A stretch of DNA of 64,000 bases from NCBI GenBank assembly GCA_028622995.1, contig JAJQJQ010000024.1:3534001-3598000 (forward strand), in the 5' to 3' direction. A program made the translations under genes and the position numbers. The notes beneath the pieces are model-generated. The model was not told the DNA's origin, did not search any database, and was given only the letters and a program-made list of their open reading frames with translations. Shown in pieces: positions 11,162 to 23,200 of this stretch. Source of the DNA: Panagrolaimus kolymaensis. Taxonomy: Eukaryota > Nematoda > Chromadorea > Rhabditida > Panagrolaimidae. Every line of letters begins with the position of its first letter. Position 1 is the first letter of the stretch.

Positions 11162-13078
11162 CTACGGCAAAATAAACGAATTTGTTGGAGGATTTGGAAG
11201 ATTTGGGAGATTTTTATCTTTTTTTGAAAAATCAACTATAAAATTTACTGATGCCGCGGATGGAGGAGGTGGATGTTGCTTAGTTGGATGCCATATTTTT
11301 GTTGGATGATTTTTTATGCTTAAATTTAATGGTGAAATATTTTTTTTTACATTATTTCTTGGAAGAACTTCATCATCATCATCGTCATCGGGATGATGAT
11401 CAATATTAGCACCAAAAAATATTCGATATATCCAAGTTCCAAATACTGCCCCAATTAAAGGACATACAACGGGAATGATCCACCATGAATAATCAAAATG
11501 ACTGAATACTTCTTTACCATAACCAATGCAAAAAGTAAATAGGCGAGGACCTAAATCCCGCGCAGGATTCATAGCATTTCCTGCATTGAAGCCATAACCC
11601 AAAGTTAAGAGAGTTATCATAGCTCCAAATAATGGAGGTTGTGCGGCTCTGGGAATTTTATTTTTTGGTTCTGTTATGGTTCCAATTATTATACATAAAA
11701 ATGTTGTGCACATTGTCTAAAAAAAATTATGGATTTAGATAATTTTTTAATTTCTATCAAAGTTGCCTAATTTTTGCTATCAAAAACTTTTCCCAGCAAA
11801 AAAAAGCACACGTTTTAGATTTAAAAAAAAATTAGAGTTTTGAAAATATATTCTTTTTGTTGGGAAAAAAATGGTAAAAGTGTGTGAATTACTTGATCAA
11901 TGAATGCTCCAGTAAAAGTTAAATTAGGATGTGGATAAGTTGCAAATATTCCTGCTGTAGCTGTTGGTCCATTCACTGCTCGAATTCCACCATCAAAAGC
12001 ATTTATTTGATCTAAAATGTTTCATATTTTTAGAATTTGTGTTAATTCTCTTTTTTGGTTTACCATAATATTGTAAATAAGTAAGACCAGAACCCAAAAA
12101 GGCTCCAACAAATTGTGCAAGGGAATAATAAATAAAATGTAAAAATGGCAATTCTCCAAGTGTAAACATAAAGAAGCTGACGCTGCAATTACAATGTGAA
12201 CCTAAAAAAAGTCGAGAAAAAATAAATCATCGAGAAACTACAAATTGCTTCCAAGAAGAAAAAAAATGTACCAAAATAATTTTAGAATTGCAAAATAAAA
12301 AAGTGGCAAAGATTTTACTCAAAATTCCATATTAGCTCCGTAATCCTTTACGAAATTTATAAAATCCAAAAACATTTCAGCCTCAAATATTGATTAGTTT
12401 TTTAACTTTCAAAATGTACTTGCATGAGTTTATAAGTTTTATAACAAAATTTTAAATTGAAAGCGATTATGTAAGTTTAATAAAAATTATGCAAAACCAA
12501 AATAACGAGATTATGTCAGATGGTTTTGCAATTTTCCTGGTTTTTGAAATCAAAGTCATCACAATCAATCGAAAAATGAAATCTTTAAAAAAAGAAGAAA
12601 GAACTGTTCGTAAAAACAAAAACATAAAACATTGAAAATGAAAATTAAGAGGCAAGATTTTAATTGAGATATAAAAAAACTTTTTCTCAATCTTTAAAAA
12701 TTATTGTCTTGGGCGAGATTGTCAGACCTCCTCCTCCTTACCAGAAATATTGAAGCCCATTTGAACGGCAAACGTAATACTCAAACCCCAGCCAATTGCA
12801 GAACCAAGAAAATCACCCGATTCACGATTGGATAATACTGATTGAGCTGTACAATTAAAACCAGCATACTGAAAAACAAGCATCCTTGGTTAATTTAAGT
12901 CATTGAATTCAGTAAAAAAAGAAAGATGGAATCCAAGGAAGCTGCTTCTCATAAACATAGATTTCTCAAAACTTACACACAAGAAAGCTGTACATAAACA
13001 TTCAGCTAAAATACAACGACCAAGTTTTGTTTTAATACGAAATTTTTTTTCAACACTTTTAACAAAATCTGGATGCAT
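11162..13078 (-). CDS. Diverged aquaporin with first NPA replaced by NCS
   Basis: Five exons on the minus strand: 13078-12977, 12868-12742, 12201-12064, 12011-11893 and 11716-11162, giving 346 aa. Exons 2 and 3 have exactly the lengths seen in the neighbouring aquaporin. The second pore motif is intact ([12 protein letters not shown]), with the glycerol-type Asp. At the first half-helix the sequence reads SHCNCSVS where the paralogue reads SHLNPAIS, so NPA has become Asn-Cys-Ser. The C-terminus is extended, with an Asp run and a Pro-rich tail. A 540-bp intron (12741-12202) separates exons 2 and 3. Altered NPA motifs occur in the superaquaporin-type subgroup, but this protein is otherwise close to aquaglyceroporins. 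It may therefore have altered selectivity or cysteine sensitivity, which is inference. Confidence 0.88.
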
Positions 13079-13551
13079 TGTTATTTATTGCTTCCGCCAC
13101 CTCTGCTGCTGCTGCCCAAATCAACCACCAAAATAACTGACTAATTTCCTTTTTGTTTTTGAAAAAAAAACTAAAAACTATTAACCAAAAAAGTGAGAAA
13201 GCAATCATACCATTTTATCAAACTTTTATGCTAAACAAAAAAACAGCAGCAATGTAAGTGGTGATTTGATTTACAATAAAATGAAGGGGAAAAAATGCGA
13301 TTATGACTGACTGGGTATGAGAGGAAGTGAACTATGAGTTACTAAAATAATGGAATTATTATAAGTATCAATGAGTCTAAAATACTAAACATCAATATCT
13401 GGGTTCAAATGAGCTACATCCAAAGGTGATCACACCAAATCGGTGAGCTCGTTTCATGTAATAACAACCACCAAGAAACTATCGTTTATTACAAAAAAAC
13501 ATATAAAATACAAACAATAAACATAAACCATTAACCATAGATACATACAAA
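13079..13551. other. Intergenic spacer
   Basis: AT-rich region between the minus-strand aquaporin and the FAM187-like gene. No ORF or repeat of note. Confidence 0.4.
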
Positions 13552-15525
13552 TTATTTCTTTGGAGCCGTACGATGATGTTGTTCCACATTAGCATTTGTT
13601 TTGAGAATAGTTCGAATAACCAGTACAGCAATGAGTAAACCAGTTGTATATCTTAAAACTATTTTGATATAACCAATATATTCTTCAGTTGGATTTGATT
13701 GAGTAATGATGAGTCGAAAAGTTCGTTGAAGCACATTTGGAGTTGTAAAGCACCTGAAAATGAAAAGTTAGTAGTACTTGGAGAATTCACGGATATCGAG
13801 CAACAAGAAAATAACCAAGTATTATAGCACCATCAGTATTAACTTACGAATAATATCCAGCATCATCAGTTCTCAAAACTTGAATAACCAATTGACCATC
13901 AGCATTTATGTATTCTCGAGCATCCTTTGAATCAACATCATGTAAATCTTTTGAATATAAGTCTTTGAAATCTTTTCTCCAAAATACATCACCATTGTTA
14001 TGACCGCAATCAAGAACCACGCTGTTTCCTTCATTTTCCTAAAAGAGTATGTATTGGATTGAGAGAAGTTAACAAAGTTATAACATACCGAAATAGTTTT
14101 TCTTCGAACAGATGGTTTCAATGGTGGAAGTCTTTCAGCAATACTAAATTCACTTGGTGGTAATTCATCTGCAACAAATTCTTTTCCATTTTCATCAATA
14201 TCTTTGACAATTCTTGTTTCTGTATCTGGAAGGAAGCATGGAGACTAAAAAAGGAAGAAACGTTTTAGTAAAGTACATAACGCAAGAAAACATCGAAATG
14301 GCAGAAACACATAAAAGTATTCTTTCGTTTGACAAAGGCTATAAAAAGTAAGAAACGTACTTGACAAGAACCAAATTCTTCAACATTTTGGACACTCTCC
14401 AATTCTTTACGATATCTTAATGGCAGCAATGAGCTCCAACAAGGTACACTTTCAAACATTGTAAAAAAGGCGAATTCAGAACTTGAAAGTTGATCAATCG
14501 TTGTTGTGGTTTTCGGCTGAAAACCATGTCCATTAATACAGCATATTACAAAAACTGATATGAAACTAACCTTAACCATACATTGAATTTTCCGTCGTTG
14601 TTCACCTAATTCCTTTTCACCACATCGATTACAATCACCCCATTTAGAAACATCCCAATGAACTGTAATTAAATTGTTTGAAAGATTTGGTAGTTTTGAA
14701 AGTTCTGGTGGATCTTTAGCAGCTGCTTCTCGTACAATAACAGGAATGGAAGTTAAAACATCGACGAAGTAAAATTGTTCAATTTTGAATTGATATTCTT
14801 GTGTTCCATTAATGGTTCGAGTGAATATTCGCATGCAACGGTAAAATCCAGTATGATCATTATGATTTGCTTTGAAGATCTCCATTTCATAATGATCACC
14901 AATTTCTGCTTTTGACTTCTCACGTTTCAAGAAGCTAAAAATGAAAGCAATGTTATCAATGAATATGTAAACAAGAAACAATCAAAACTCACCTATTAAC
15001 AACACTTCGAGCTTTTTCTAAAGTTGAATCAGGAGTATCCAAACTCATTGAAGCAATCCATTCCGAGTTTTCTTCCATTTTGAGATATTCCCATCGAAAT
15101 GATGTTTGTTCTTTATCTTCTTTTTTGGCCAAGTTTGAAATAATCTTTTTGATTTTTTCTGTCAAAAGTCGAATAGTTCGTCCAAGAAAAGAATCGTTTG
15201 GCTTCCAAATTTCTTCAATGTTATCTTCTTCATCAGGTGATAAACTAAAAACAATTACAAATGAAAGGAAAATTGATTGAAAGAAAATATACCATTGAAA
15301 GCATTGAAGTTTAATACTGGCATCACGTTGAAATATTAAAGCTTTGAAAGGTCTTTGATTCTTCCATTGATCCATTGAAGCACTTCTTTCATTAACGCAT
15401 TGAACGTATTTATCATATTTTTCTTGTTTTTCTTGAATACTTCGTTTTGTATACACAAATCCAAAAGATGATGGAAGAAGAAGCTGAAACGTAATGAAGA
15501 TTGTAACAAATTTGTTCCAAAGCAT
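13552..15525 (-). CDS. FAM187-like immunoglobulin-domain membrane protein
   Basis: Seven exons on the minus strand: 15525-15293, 15244-14993, 14934-14571, 14516-14361, 14244-14089, 14038-13848 and 13753-13552, giving 517 aa. A signal peptide (MLWNKFVTIFITFQLLL) is followed by an Ig-like first region with cysteines and a DHTGFYRC motif. Next comes WDVSKWGDCNRCGEKELGEQ, the FAM187 hallmark W-x2-W-G-x-C-x2-C-G, and then a second Ig domain with LDCGHNNGDVFWRKD and the D-x-G-x-Y-x-C signature DDAGYYSC. A TM helix near the C-terminus (YTTGLLIAVLVIRTI) and a short basic tail finish the protein. The order of domains matches vertebrate FAM187A/B, whose function is poorly known. The protein is about 100 residues longer than FAM187A, mostly in the N-terminal half. 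Cell-surface location is inferred from topology. Confidence 0.82.
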
Positions 15526-16845
15526 CGTCGATTCAATGAAGCAAAAAAAAATATGCGAAGGATTAGTTTTTACAAAGAAACGAAGAAAAAAGCAATGAAA
15601 AAATAATTTGCATAAACAAAACTTTTTGGAGTAGCTTCGTCTGTGAATTGGAAAAGCAAGCTTTTGTAAAGAAGGAAATCAAGATAGCGATAACAAGAAA
15701 TATTCAATGTAAAGCATTTTTAGTGATGATGATGAAATAAAATTTTTGGAAACATGAGGAAAGCGAAAATTTACTTGATCGAAGAATTGAAGTGTTGAAG
15801 ATTGACGAATAAAAAGAGCGGGAAGCATTTAGGATCACACCTTCTTGCCAAGAGAAAACATTGATTCAAAAACTACGATTTCGATTGATTTGAGATGCTT
15901 TTTTTAATCAAATTTTCTTTATTCAAAATATCTTTAAGCGTTGAACATCCATTTTTTAACAACTTGATAGAAGTTTTTTTTGACTAAAACACATGTGCCG
16001 CTTCCAAAAATTATGTTTTTCATTTACGTAATTTTGAGCATTTTCAAAAATACTTTCTTTTTTGTTTTTATGCCTTTGTTGAACAATGAAAGTCGTCGTT
16101 TTTTTAGATGAACCTTCTAGTTTTTCAATTATCAATTCTTGGGCTTCAGGCTTGCTGCTTTTCTTTCCATTAATTTTATTAAAGGCAAAAAAAAAGATGG
16201 AAGTGTGAACCATCGCTTGAAGCTAACTTTTTTTTAAGCATTGTCTCTGAAGCAACAACTTCACTTCAATCAACTTTTCAACCACCTTTCAAGATCTTCT
16301 TGCTTTTTTTTGCGAATGATAATAAACAAATTATTGAGATTTTTTCCTTCCTTTTTTTAATAAACCAAAGCAACCAACCCATCGAGCGTCATTTCAGAAA
16401 ATAAAACTCTTGAAACGATTGAATTAAGTTTGCACCTTAATTTTTTTTTCTTCATCACCGCTATAAATTTTATAAAAAATATTTGCGTGAAATTTAACAA
16501 ATTTTGGTAATCGAATTCTAAATTTCGAATATTCAAAAGCTTTAACAAAAAAGTGATTAGTTTTGCTCGATAGCTATTGATTTAATTTCATCCTTTTTTT
16601 CTTTCTTTGTTGTTGTTTCAATTTTTTCGTGAACGACAACATCGTTTTTTTTCTTTGCTTTGAATTAATTATTATTATTATTATTTTATAATAACATTTT
16701 ATTGATTTTATATATATATTTTTTTTAGCAAACCAGCAGCTATTATTCCTTATTTCCTTATTATTATTTATTATTTTTATTGCGGATAATATTTGGTTGA
16801 TTTGCTGCTTTTTTTGTTATAAAAAAAGAAGAACGTGTATTAAAA
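15526..16845. other. Divergent promoter region, with one doubtful small ORF
   Basis: Between the FAM187-like gene (minus) and RBM25 (plus). A minus-strand ORF at 15956-16213 (85 codons, Lys-rich) ends 25 bases before a minus-strand AATAAA, so a small gene or last exon is possible, but it has no recognisable domain. ATT-triplet runs sit near 16670-16690. Confidence 0.4.
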
Positions 16846-19800
16846 ATGGCATATCAACGTCCACCATTTCGTTCTCCATTTAGTGCCTTTGCATTACAAA
16901 ATCCAAGTTAGTTTTTTTGATTTATCTTTTTATTGTTTAATGAAAAAATCGGAGTACCAAAAGAGAGATACATAGAGATAGGTTAGGAATATATAAAAAT
17001 TTTCGCCGCGCTTTAGTTTGACTTTTTGCAACAGCGATGTGGCAAATTTAGAATCTCACTCATGCCTTAATTTTTGAACCTTTTCAAGCACAAAATTGAT
17101 AAAATAAGGTTTCTGTCTTTTTCGTTCTAGGCTTCAATTACAATTGTAAACACACATACCCATTTTTTACTTACCCGCCACCAACAACAACAGCGACTTC
17201 AAACGTTTCTTAGTTTCCTAAACCACGAGTTTCATTTTTCTTCAAATTTATTCTTCTTCTTTTTTCTTTTTTGGGAATATGTTTATCTAAACGTTAAAAC
17301 AAAATGTCCATTTCTTGCCACTTTCTTCCTTCTCCCATATTTTTTTTTTCTTGCCTTGGGTTGAATGCACCCGATGGCAACAACTGACTACTTGACTCAT
17401 ACATTTTTTTTTCTTCACCATCTTCTCTTTTTTTTTTTTGCCTCTTCTTGCTTGCTTTCTTGCATGCATCTGTCAGGCTTTCTTCTATTTGTTGCCCAGT
17501 CAATGAATGTGAATGGTTACTTACTACGATTTTCCGGAACAATAAATTTTTTCTTTTTCTTCTTTCATCCATCTTCAAAAAGAAGGCAAAAAAAAAAGAA
17601 AGAAGACTTTTTAGTCGTCAATCTTCTCTTCGCTTGCTTCTTAGAGGGTTTTGGCTTTATTTTATTTTTCCTTATCGACTTTTTTGTTTTTGAAGGAATT
17701 CGCAAAATTTTATTTTTTATTAAGAAACAAACTAAAGATTTTAGTATTTTGCAGCAAGCTTTAGCGAGGGGAAATAGAAAAGATGTTACCTTTAAGATTT
17801 GGTACTCCAATTTTTTTCACTGGTATGCTTGAGTCTTTTTCCTCCCAACCATTCTAAGAGGAGCTATTTTTTAGTGCCAATACCCGGACAATTTTTTAAT
17901 GCTGGTCCACCAATGAATCGGCCACCTTTAATACAAGGTTTACCAAACCCTGGATTTCGTATGCCACCACAACTTCGTCCACCTATGGGAAATATGCATC
18001 ATCATCAACCCCATCCGCATCAACAACAACATCCACGAGGTCCACCACCACCTCTTCAAATGCAACAACATCAACAACAACAAAATCAACCACCACCTCA
18101 AAAATTTCGATTAGGATCTCCTCCAAAAACTACGGTGTTTGTTGGAAATATTTCTGAAGAAGTTGAAACGGATTTACTTCAAAAAATTTGTGAAGTAAGC
18201 TATTTTAAACTTTTTAGCATTTTTTTACCTCAAAAAAAATTTAAGGAATGTGGCGCAGTTAATAGCCTTCGAAGGCTTGCTGGAGCTAATGGAAAACCCC
18301 AAGCTTTTGGTTTTTGTGAATTTAACCATCCTGATGCAACTCGTCGGTCGTTGAGGTTACTCAATGGTTTCATTCTTGGTGGAAAGCCTTTGTTAATTAA
18401 AGTAAGCAAAACAAAATCCGTAAATTTTTATTCACGAAAAATTATAAATAAAATTTTTGTAGGTCGAAGAAAAAGTTATGAATCAAATACGTGAATATAT
18501 GAATGCCCTTCGACAAGAAAACGGGTTACTTCCATTACCCATTGGCTCTGAATTACCTTTAACCGATGAAGAGAGGGATAGCGATTTGTTATCTAAAAAT
18601 AGAATAATTGAAATGATTGAAGCTGTGGATAAAAATCTTCTTCGTCAACCTGGTAAGCCCATCCTCAATTTTTACTTCCAAAAACTTTGACATATATTTT
18701 TTTCTAATTTCAGATCCACCACCACCCGAACCTAAAAAAGAAGAAAAAAAAATTGTTTCATCTTCATCTGATTCCGAAGAGGTGAGTTTTTAAAATTATT
18801 ATCCTTCTTTGATTTTCCCCGAAGAAAAAAAAATTAGTCAAAATCAAAGCATTTTTTTTTGTTTTTTTATGTCAAAGTTTTTTTATCATTGTTATTTTTT
18901 CTTTTCCCTTTTCGAGTATTTTTTTTTTTTTGAGAAGAATTTTTAAATGCTCTAGGATGGCCCCAAGATGTGAGAGAGAAACAACTTCGATAATATAATT
19001 AAATATATATATAACACCCTCTATATGACATTAAAAACATAGGTAAGTTTTTAGAAATTCTATGTTTTATTTTATTATTAAAATAATCCCAAAAAAATAT
19101 TTTATACGTGTTTTTTATTTGCTTGCTTAAAAGTTGGAGTATTTTATGTTTTTTGTTTGTTGGTTTGCTTTCTTTTTTGCTAACTTCTAATACACTTGAA
19201 CTTGAATAAAGCTCACTAGCCTCCTTTTTTTCGGCGTTGCTTCTCTTCCAAAATAATATTTTTTTTTTGTTAGACTTTTTTTCATTTGCTTTTAACTTTT
19301 TTAACCCTTATAAAATGTTCCACTTAAAAAATTGCAAATTAATTTGCTTTGTTTTGTTGTTTGATTAAATTTATTAATATTTATTGAAATCTTATGAATC
19401 GATCGGATCGACCCACACACACAAACATGGCTTTTTCCAAAAATATTTTCAGAAGTGGAAATGAGTATCATAATGAAAGGCCACTGACTGAATCCAATAA
19501 TAACGGGTGAATATAAAATCAGAAGAAACCCAACTTTTATATATTTATTATATTTGGTGGTTGCGCGTTGGTTGCTTTTTTTATCTTTCTTAAAAAAATT
19601 TTTATCGTTTCTTTTTTTTACAATTTTTAAAAACTTTTTTTTTATCATATAGGAAAACCATTTAATATATATGATGGAAACCACGGGTATGAATCTGAAA
19701 GGATTGGGGATTTCATTTTTTTGGCGCTATTCTTGAAAAACATTTAAAAATATTTAATAATAATTTTATAAATTTTTAGGAACGTCGCGAAGAAGAGCGA

Positions 19801-21397
19801 AATCGATCCAAGCAACGTCGAAAGCATCATCATCGATCTTCGAGAAGTCGATCGCCCCAAAGAAATCGATCCTCACGATCACCCAGGCGTGGTGGAGAAA
19901 GAGGAAGTAAAAGAGAAAGATCTCCTAGAAGTGATAGATCTTCCAACAAAAAGTTAGTCCATTCTCTTTTAAAAAACTTATTTATGCTAAAATTTATTTC
20001 CCCTAATTTTCCAGATCCAAAAGACGCAGACATTCTGAATCCGAGGAAGATGAAACAAAGAGGCGAGAACGACAAAAAATTAAGGAGCGTGAAATGGCTT
20101 ATGAAAAGCGGCTCAAAAAATGGGAGGAAAAGGAAATTCGTTTTGCTCGGGAAGTTGAAAAAGATCGAGAAAAAGAGAGACAAAGACAAAAAACTCGAGA
20201 TCGTGAAGCAGAAAAATTATTACGCTTCCATGAAGATTACGATGATAGCGTGAATGATACCAAATATTATCGAGGCGATGTCTTGATTCAACGTCGTAGA
20301 AATTTTGAGCAACAACTTGAAAAAGATCGAAAGGATCGAGAAGAAGAAGATATCGAATTTGAAAAAATGAAAAATGAAATAATGGCTTCTAATCCAGAAA
20401 AATGTAAAAATATTGAAGAAGAAGCTCGAAAGCGGCAAGAAAAGGAAGAAGCTAAAATTAATATTAAATTAGGAATTAAACCCAGTCCAAGGCTTCATAA
20501 TATTACTCCAAGCGAAAATGATGAAGAAGAAGATAAAAATGGAGATCCCGCTACCTTTAAAATTGATCCAACAACAACAGCGATGGCGGCGATAAATAAT
20601 AATGCTGGATGGGAATCCGTAGATTCTCCTTCAACAAGCATAAAACTTCCATCACTTGGTAAAAAAATTAATGTTCAAACTACCCGAGTTTCCACTAATG
20701 GTTTATTCACCGATGATGTCGATGAAGAAGAAGAATCAAGACAAAAGAAAAAATTACAAATGTTTAAAATTTCTTCTGAGGTTTGTGAATTCTTTTTTTT
20801 TGAGGAAGGGAAAGTAAAAGTTGTTAGTTTTAAAAGTGTTAAAACCAAAATAATTGAAATTACAATTCTCCTTTGAGCTGATAATTTTTTGTTGATAATT
20901 ATTAATTCTGTTTTAAATAATTTGTTACCTCTAAAGCATGTCTTCTTTTTTAGGAGCGATATGCAGCTGCCACACCCGAAGAAAGAAAACGAATGATTCG
21001 AGAATTAATAGATAAAATTCCAAAAGCACGAGATCAAATTTTTGAATATCCTATTAAATGGGAATATCTTGATGAACCTATGATAGAATCGAGAATTCGT
21101 CCATGGGTCGCTAAAAAAGTTTTAAATTATATTGGTGAAGATGAACCCGCTCTCGTGACATTTATATGTGATTGCGTTAAAAAACGAACAGATCCCAAAA
21201 AATTAGTTTTGGATTTATCGATGGTTTTTGATGAAGAATCTGAATCATTTATAACTAAAATGTGGAGATTAATTATTTATGAAACTGAAGCAAGATATAA
21301 AGGTTTATCAGCTTTACCAACAACAACCTCAGCCACAACAGCCGCAGCTACTTCATCATCATCAACATCTAATTTTGTTGCGCCACCTCCTTCTTAA
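16846..21397 (+). CDS. RBM25: RNA-binding protein 25 (RRM, RE/RD-rich, PWI)
   Basis: Eight exons: 16846-16906, 17875-18194, 18246-18401, 18463-18652, 18714-18781, 19780-19952, 20015-20780 and 20954-21397. All phases close to 725 aa. A Pro/His/Gln-rich N-terminus leads to an RRM (RNP2 TTVFVGNIS, RNP1 QAFGFCEF) at about residues 105-180. Then come a conserved helical segment, an Arg/Ser and Arg/Glu-rich charged middle, and a C-terminal PWI domain (PIKWEYLDE, IRPWVAKKV, DPKKLVLDL). In the known family RBM25 is a nuclear splicing regulator associated with U1 snRNP and 5' splice-site choice. Introns 1 (968 bp) and 5 (998 bp) are far longer than the others (about 50-175 bp) and pyrimidine-rich, which could host regulated splicing. 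A foldback transposon lies 22 bp downstream of the stop, probably within the 3' UTR. Confidence 0.95.
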
Positions 21398-21410
21398 AAA
21401 TTTACTTTTA

Positions 21411-21419
21411 AAAAAGATA
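21411..21419 (+). repeat. Target-site duplication, left copy (9 bp)
   Basis: AAAAAGATA directly abuts the left end of the foldback element and is repeated exactly at 22065-22073 beside the right end. Confidence 0.85.
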
Positions 21420-22064
21420 GGTCGTTACTAAAAGGCGTGCCGGTCCAGCGTGCCGGCCCAAGCTACTAAAAGGCGTGCCGGTCCGGCGTGCCGCTCACTG
21501 TAGCTAAAAGGCATGCAGGTACATAGCTTTTTTTATCAAAAACTTTTTTACACATCTTCAATATCGTTTTTAGTATTATCATACAATCCTTTCTTACATT
21601 TTATAAACATTTTCCCCTTTGAAAACATATTGAAACGGTGGATTCCATTGCAGATTAATAATAAAAATCTCGATTATAAGAGAAATATTAGTTAAATAAA
21701 GATCGTGAATTTTTAACTTTAAGAGAAGAAATTATCTTATTTTTTTTATAAAAATGGAAACAATTTTAGTAAATTTAAATACCGATGGACATAAACGGTA
21801 ATAGCGAAAAAAGGTGCTTGAATGGATGCAAAAAAACTTATTTTAAGTAAAAATATTTTTGGTACTTGAACGATAAAATATTTCAATGATAAAAAAGGTT
21901 AAAAATTACCGAGATTTAACTGTAATTAAGATTAAATAATAAATTTTTGTTAAAAAAGTTTTGGACCTTCACGTTTTTTAGCCATTATGAGCGGCACGCC
22001 GGACCGGCACGCCTTTTAGCAGCTTGGACCGGCACGCGGACCGGCACGCCTTTTAGTAACGACC
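21420..22064. mobile_element. Foldback/MITE element with long terminal inverted repeats and 9-bp TSD
   Basis: The left end GGTCGTTACTAAAAGGCGTG and the right end (its reverse complement, ending at 22064) are perfect for at least 27 bp, and the inverted arms extend about 80-100 bp (21420-21523 and 21965-22064). Each arm is itself a tandem duplication of a CTACTAAAAGGCGTGCCGGT unit, so the arms are GC-rich against an AT-rich core. Identical 9-bp flanks (AAAAAGATA) prove transposition into this site. A 9-bp TSD with long GC-rich inverted repeats fits a Mutator-like (MULE) non-autonomous element. No transposase is encoded. It sits 22 bp after the RBM25 stop, so it is likely transcribed into that gene's 3' UTR. 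Confidence 0.9.
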
Positions 22065-22073
22065 AAAAAGATA
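22065..22073 (+). repeat. Target-site duplication, right copy (9 bp)
   Basis: AAAAAGATA, identical to 21411-21419, directly after the right terminal inverted repeat. Confidence 0.85.
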
Positions 22074-22708
22074 TTTATTATTTCTATGAAAAAAAAATAA
22101 GTTTCGTCTTTTGATTTTCCTTTACTTTTTACTTTACTTCTTGGTTTTCTTGCTTCATAATTTTACTTTCATTTTGTTGTTTGCTTGATTTTTTTGAGTT
22201 TCAAAAATAAAAAAAGTTAAATAAAAATTTGTTTGTTTGATTACCAAAAGCAGAATGCATTTTGCTTTTAATCACCGATTATTTAACTAACTAAAATTTG
22301 ACTCAAAATTGTTTGGTGAAACAAAAGCGGTTGTGATTTTTAGTAAAAACGAAATTGCATGAAAGGTTGAAGAATGCTTTCCACCTATTTTACCTACATC
22401 GGCTCCATTCTTTGCCACTTTATGGGCGTAATAGCTACGGCAAATAATTGGTTCCATCCATTACCGACAACCTTCACTTGTGCATTTCCTGCCAAACAAT
22501 AAATTGTTTTTGATGGCCATATACCTTTTTTTCTTTGCCGCATTGATAGTTTTTTGCGATTTTAAAACCCAAAATTTAGTTTTCCATAACATTTATAATC
22601 ATTTTCTTTTCATTAACACAAGCCGAAACTTGAAGTTTCCAAAATTTTATAAAACCAAAAAGGTATACACACCTTTATGATTTTTTGTTAACAGTTTTCA
22701 CTGCTAAT

Positions 22709-23200
22709 GAATAGGCGCCCGCCTTAAGTTAAGACGGACTTTCCAAAAATTTATGATTTATTGCCTTTCAAGCCTCCCCCGTAGATTTACGGACCACGCA
22801 AGACATTTCGGGACGATGACCTAGTCGCGGCAAAGTCAACCTAATTCTGTTGGTCTGGGCGCATTAGCATTGCGGCTTCAGCAATCCGTGCAACAAAGTT
22901 CGAGTATGGCATCTGCTTTCTCACTTAATTTCTAGGAGAAATAGTAGTTTGTGCACAACCACTAATACAGAGCCTCCTGCTCTCATACACTCATTCGTGC
23001 ATGTCTAAAGACTTATGGAGTTTGATAACGTCGTTATTTGGAATTTATAGAGGCTCCGCTTCAAAACACCGCTAAGAAATCAGAACGATCCCTAACCACA
23101 GTGCATCCGCTTGTGCTCTCTTATCTTTACGTGGTATCGGAACACACACATCAACCAATTCGAGTTATCGGTTTTGATAGGATTATCCATTGAATTCCAC
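22709..23200. other. GC-balanced non-coding island, possible RNA gene or remnant
   Basis: About 490 bp with clearly higher G+C than its flanks and almost no homopolymer runs. It has no ORF of 60 codons in any frame and no splice-like structure that I could close. Short inverted pairs are present, such as GAGCCTCC...GGAGGC-like segments around 22970-23060. I compared it by eye with tRNA, 5S, U1-U6, SRP and rRNA landmarks and found no convincing match. It could be a structured ncRNA, an old insertion of foreign or mobile DNA, or a gene relic. Confidence 0.4.

Noticed and set aside
12467..12655. 62-codon ORF in the long intron of the second aquaporin
   Set aside because: Lies in an intron whose ends close the aquaporin frame; Phe-rich chance ORF.
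15956..16213. 85-codon minus-strand ORF followed by AATAAA
   Set aside because: No domain and no convincing upstream exon; kept only as a remark in the spacer entry.
17365..17832. 155-codon ORF within RBM25 intron 1
   Set aside because: Low-complexity Phe/Leu reading of a pyrimidine-rich intron; no domain, and it falls between two well-supported RBM25 exons.
22709..23200. Assignment of the GC-rich island as tRNA, 5S, snRNA, SRP or rRNA
   Set aside because: No diagnostic boxes (B-box GTTCGANNC with a pairing arm, Sm site, SRP Alu/S motifs, universal rRNA stretches) could be matched.
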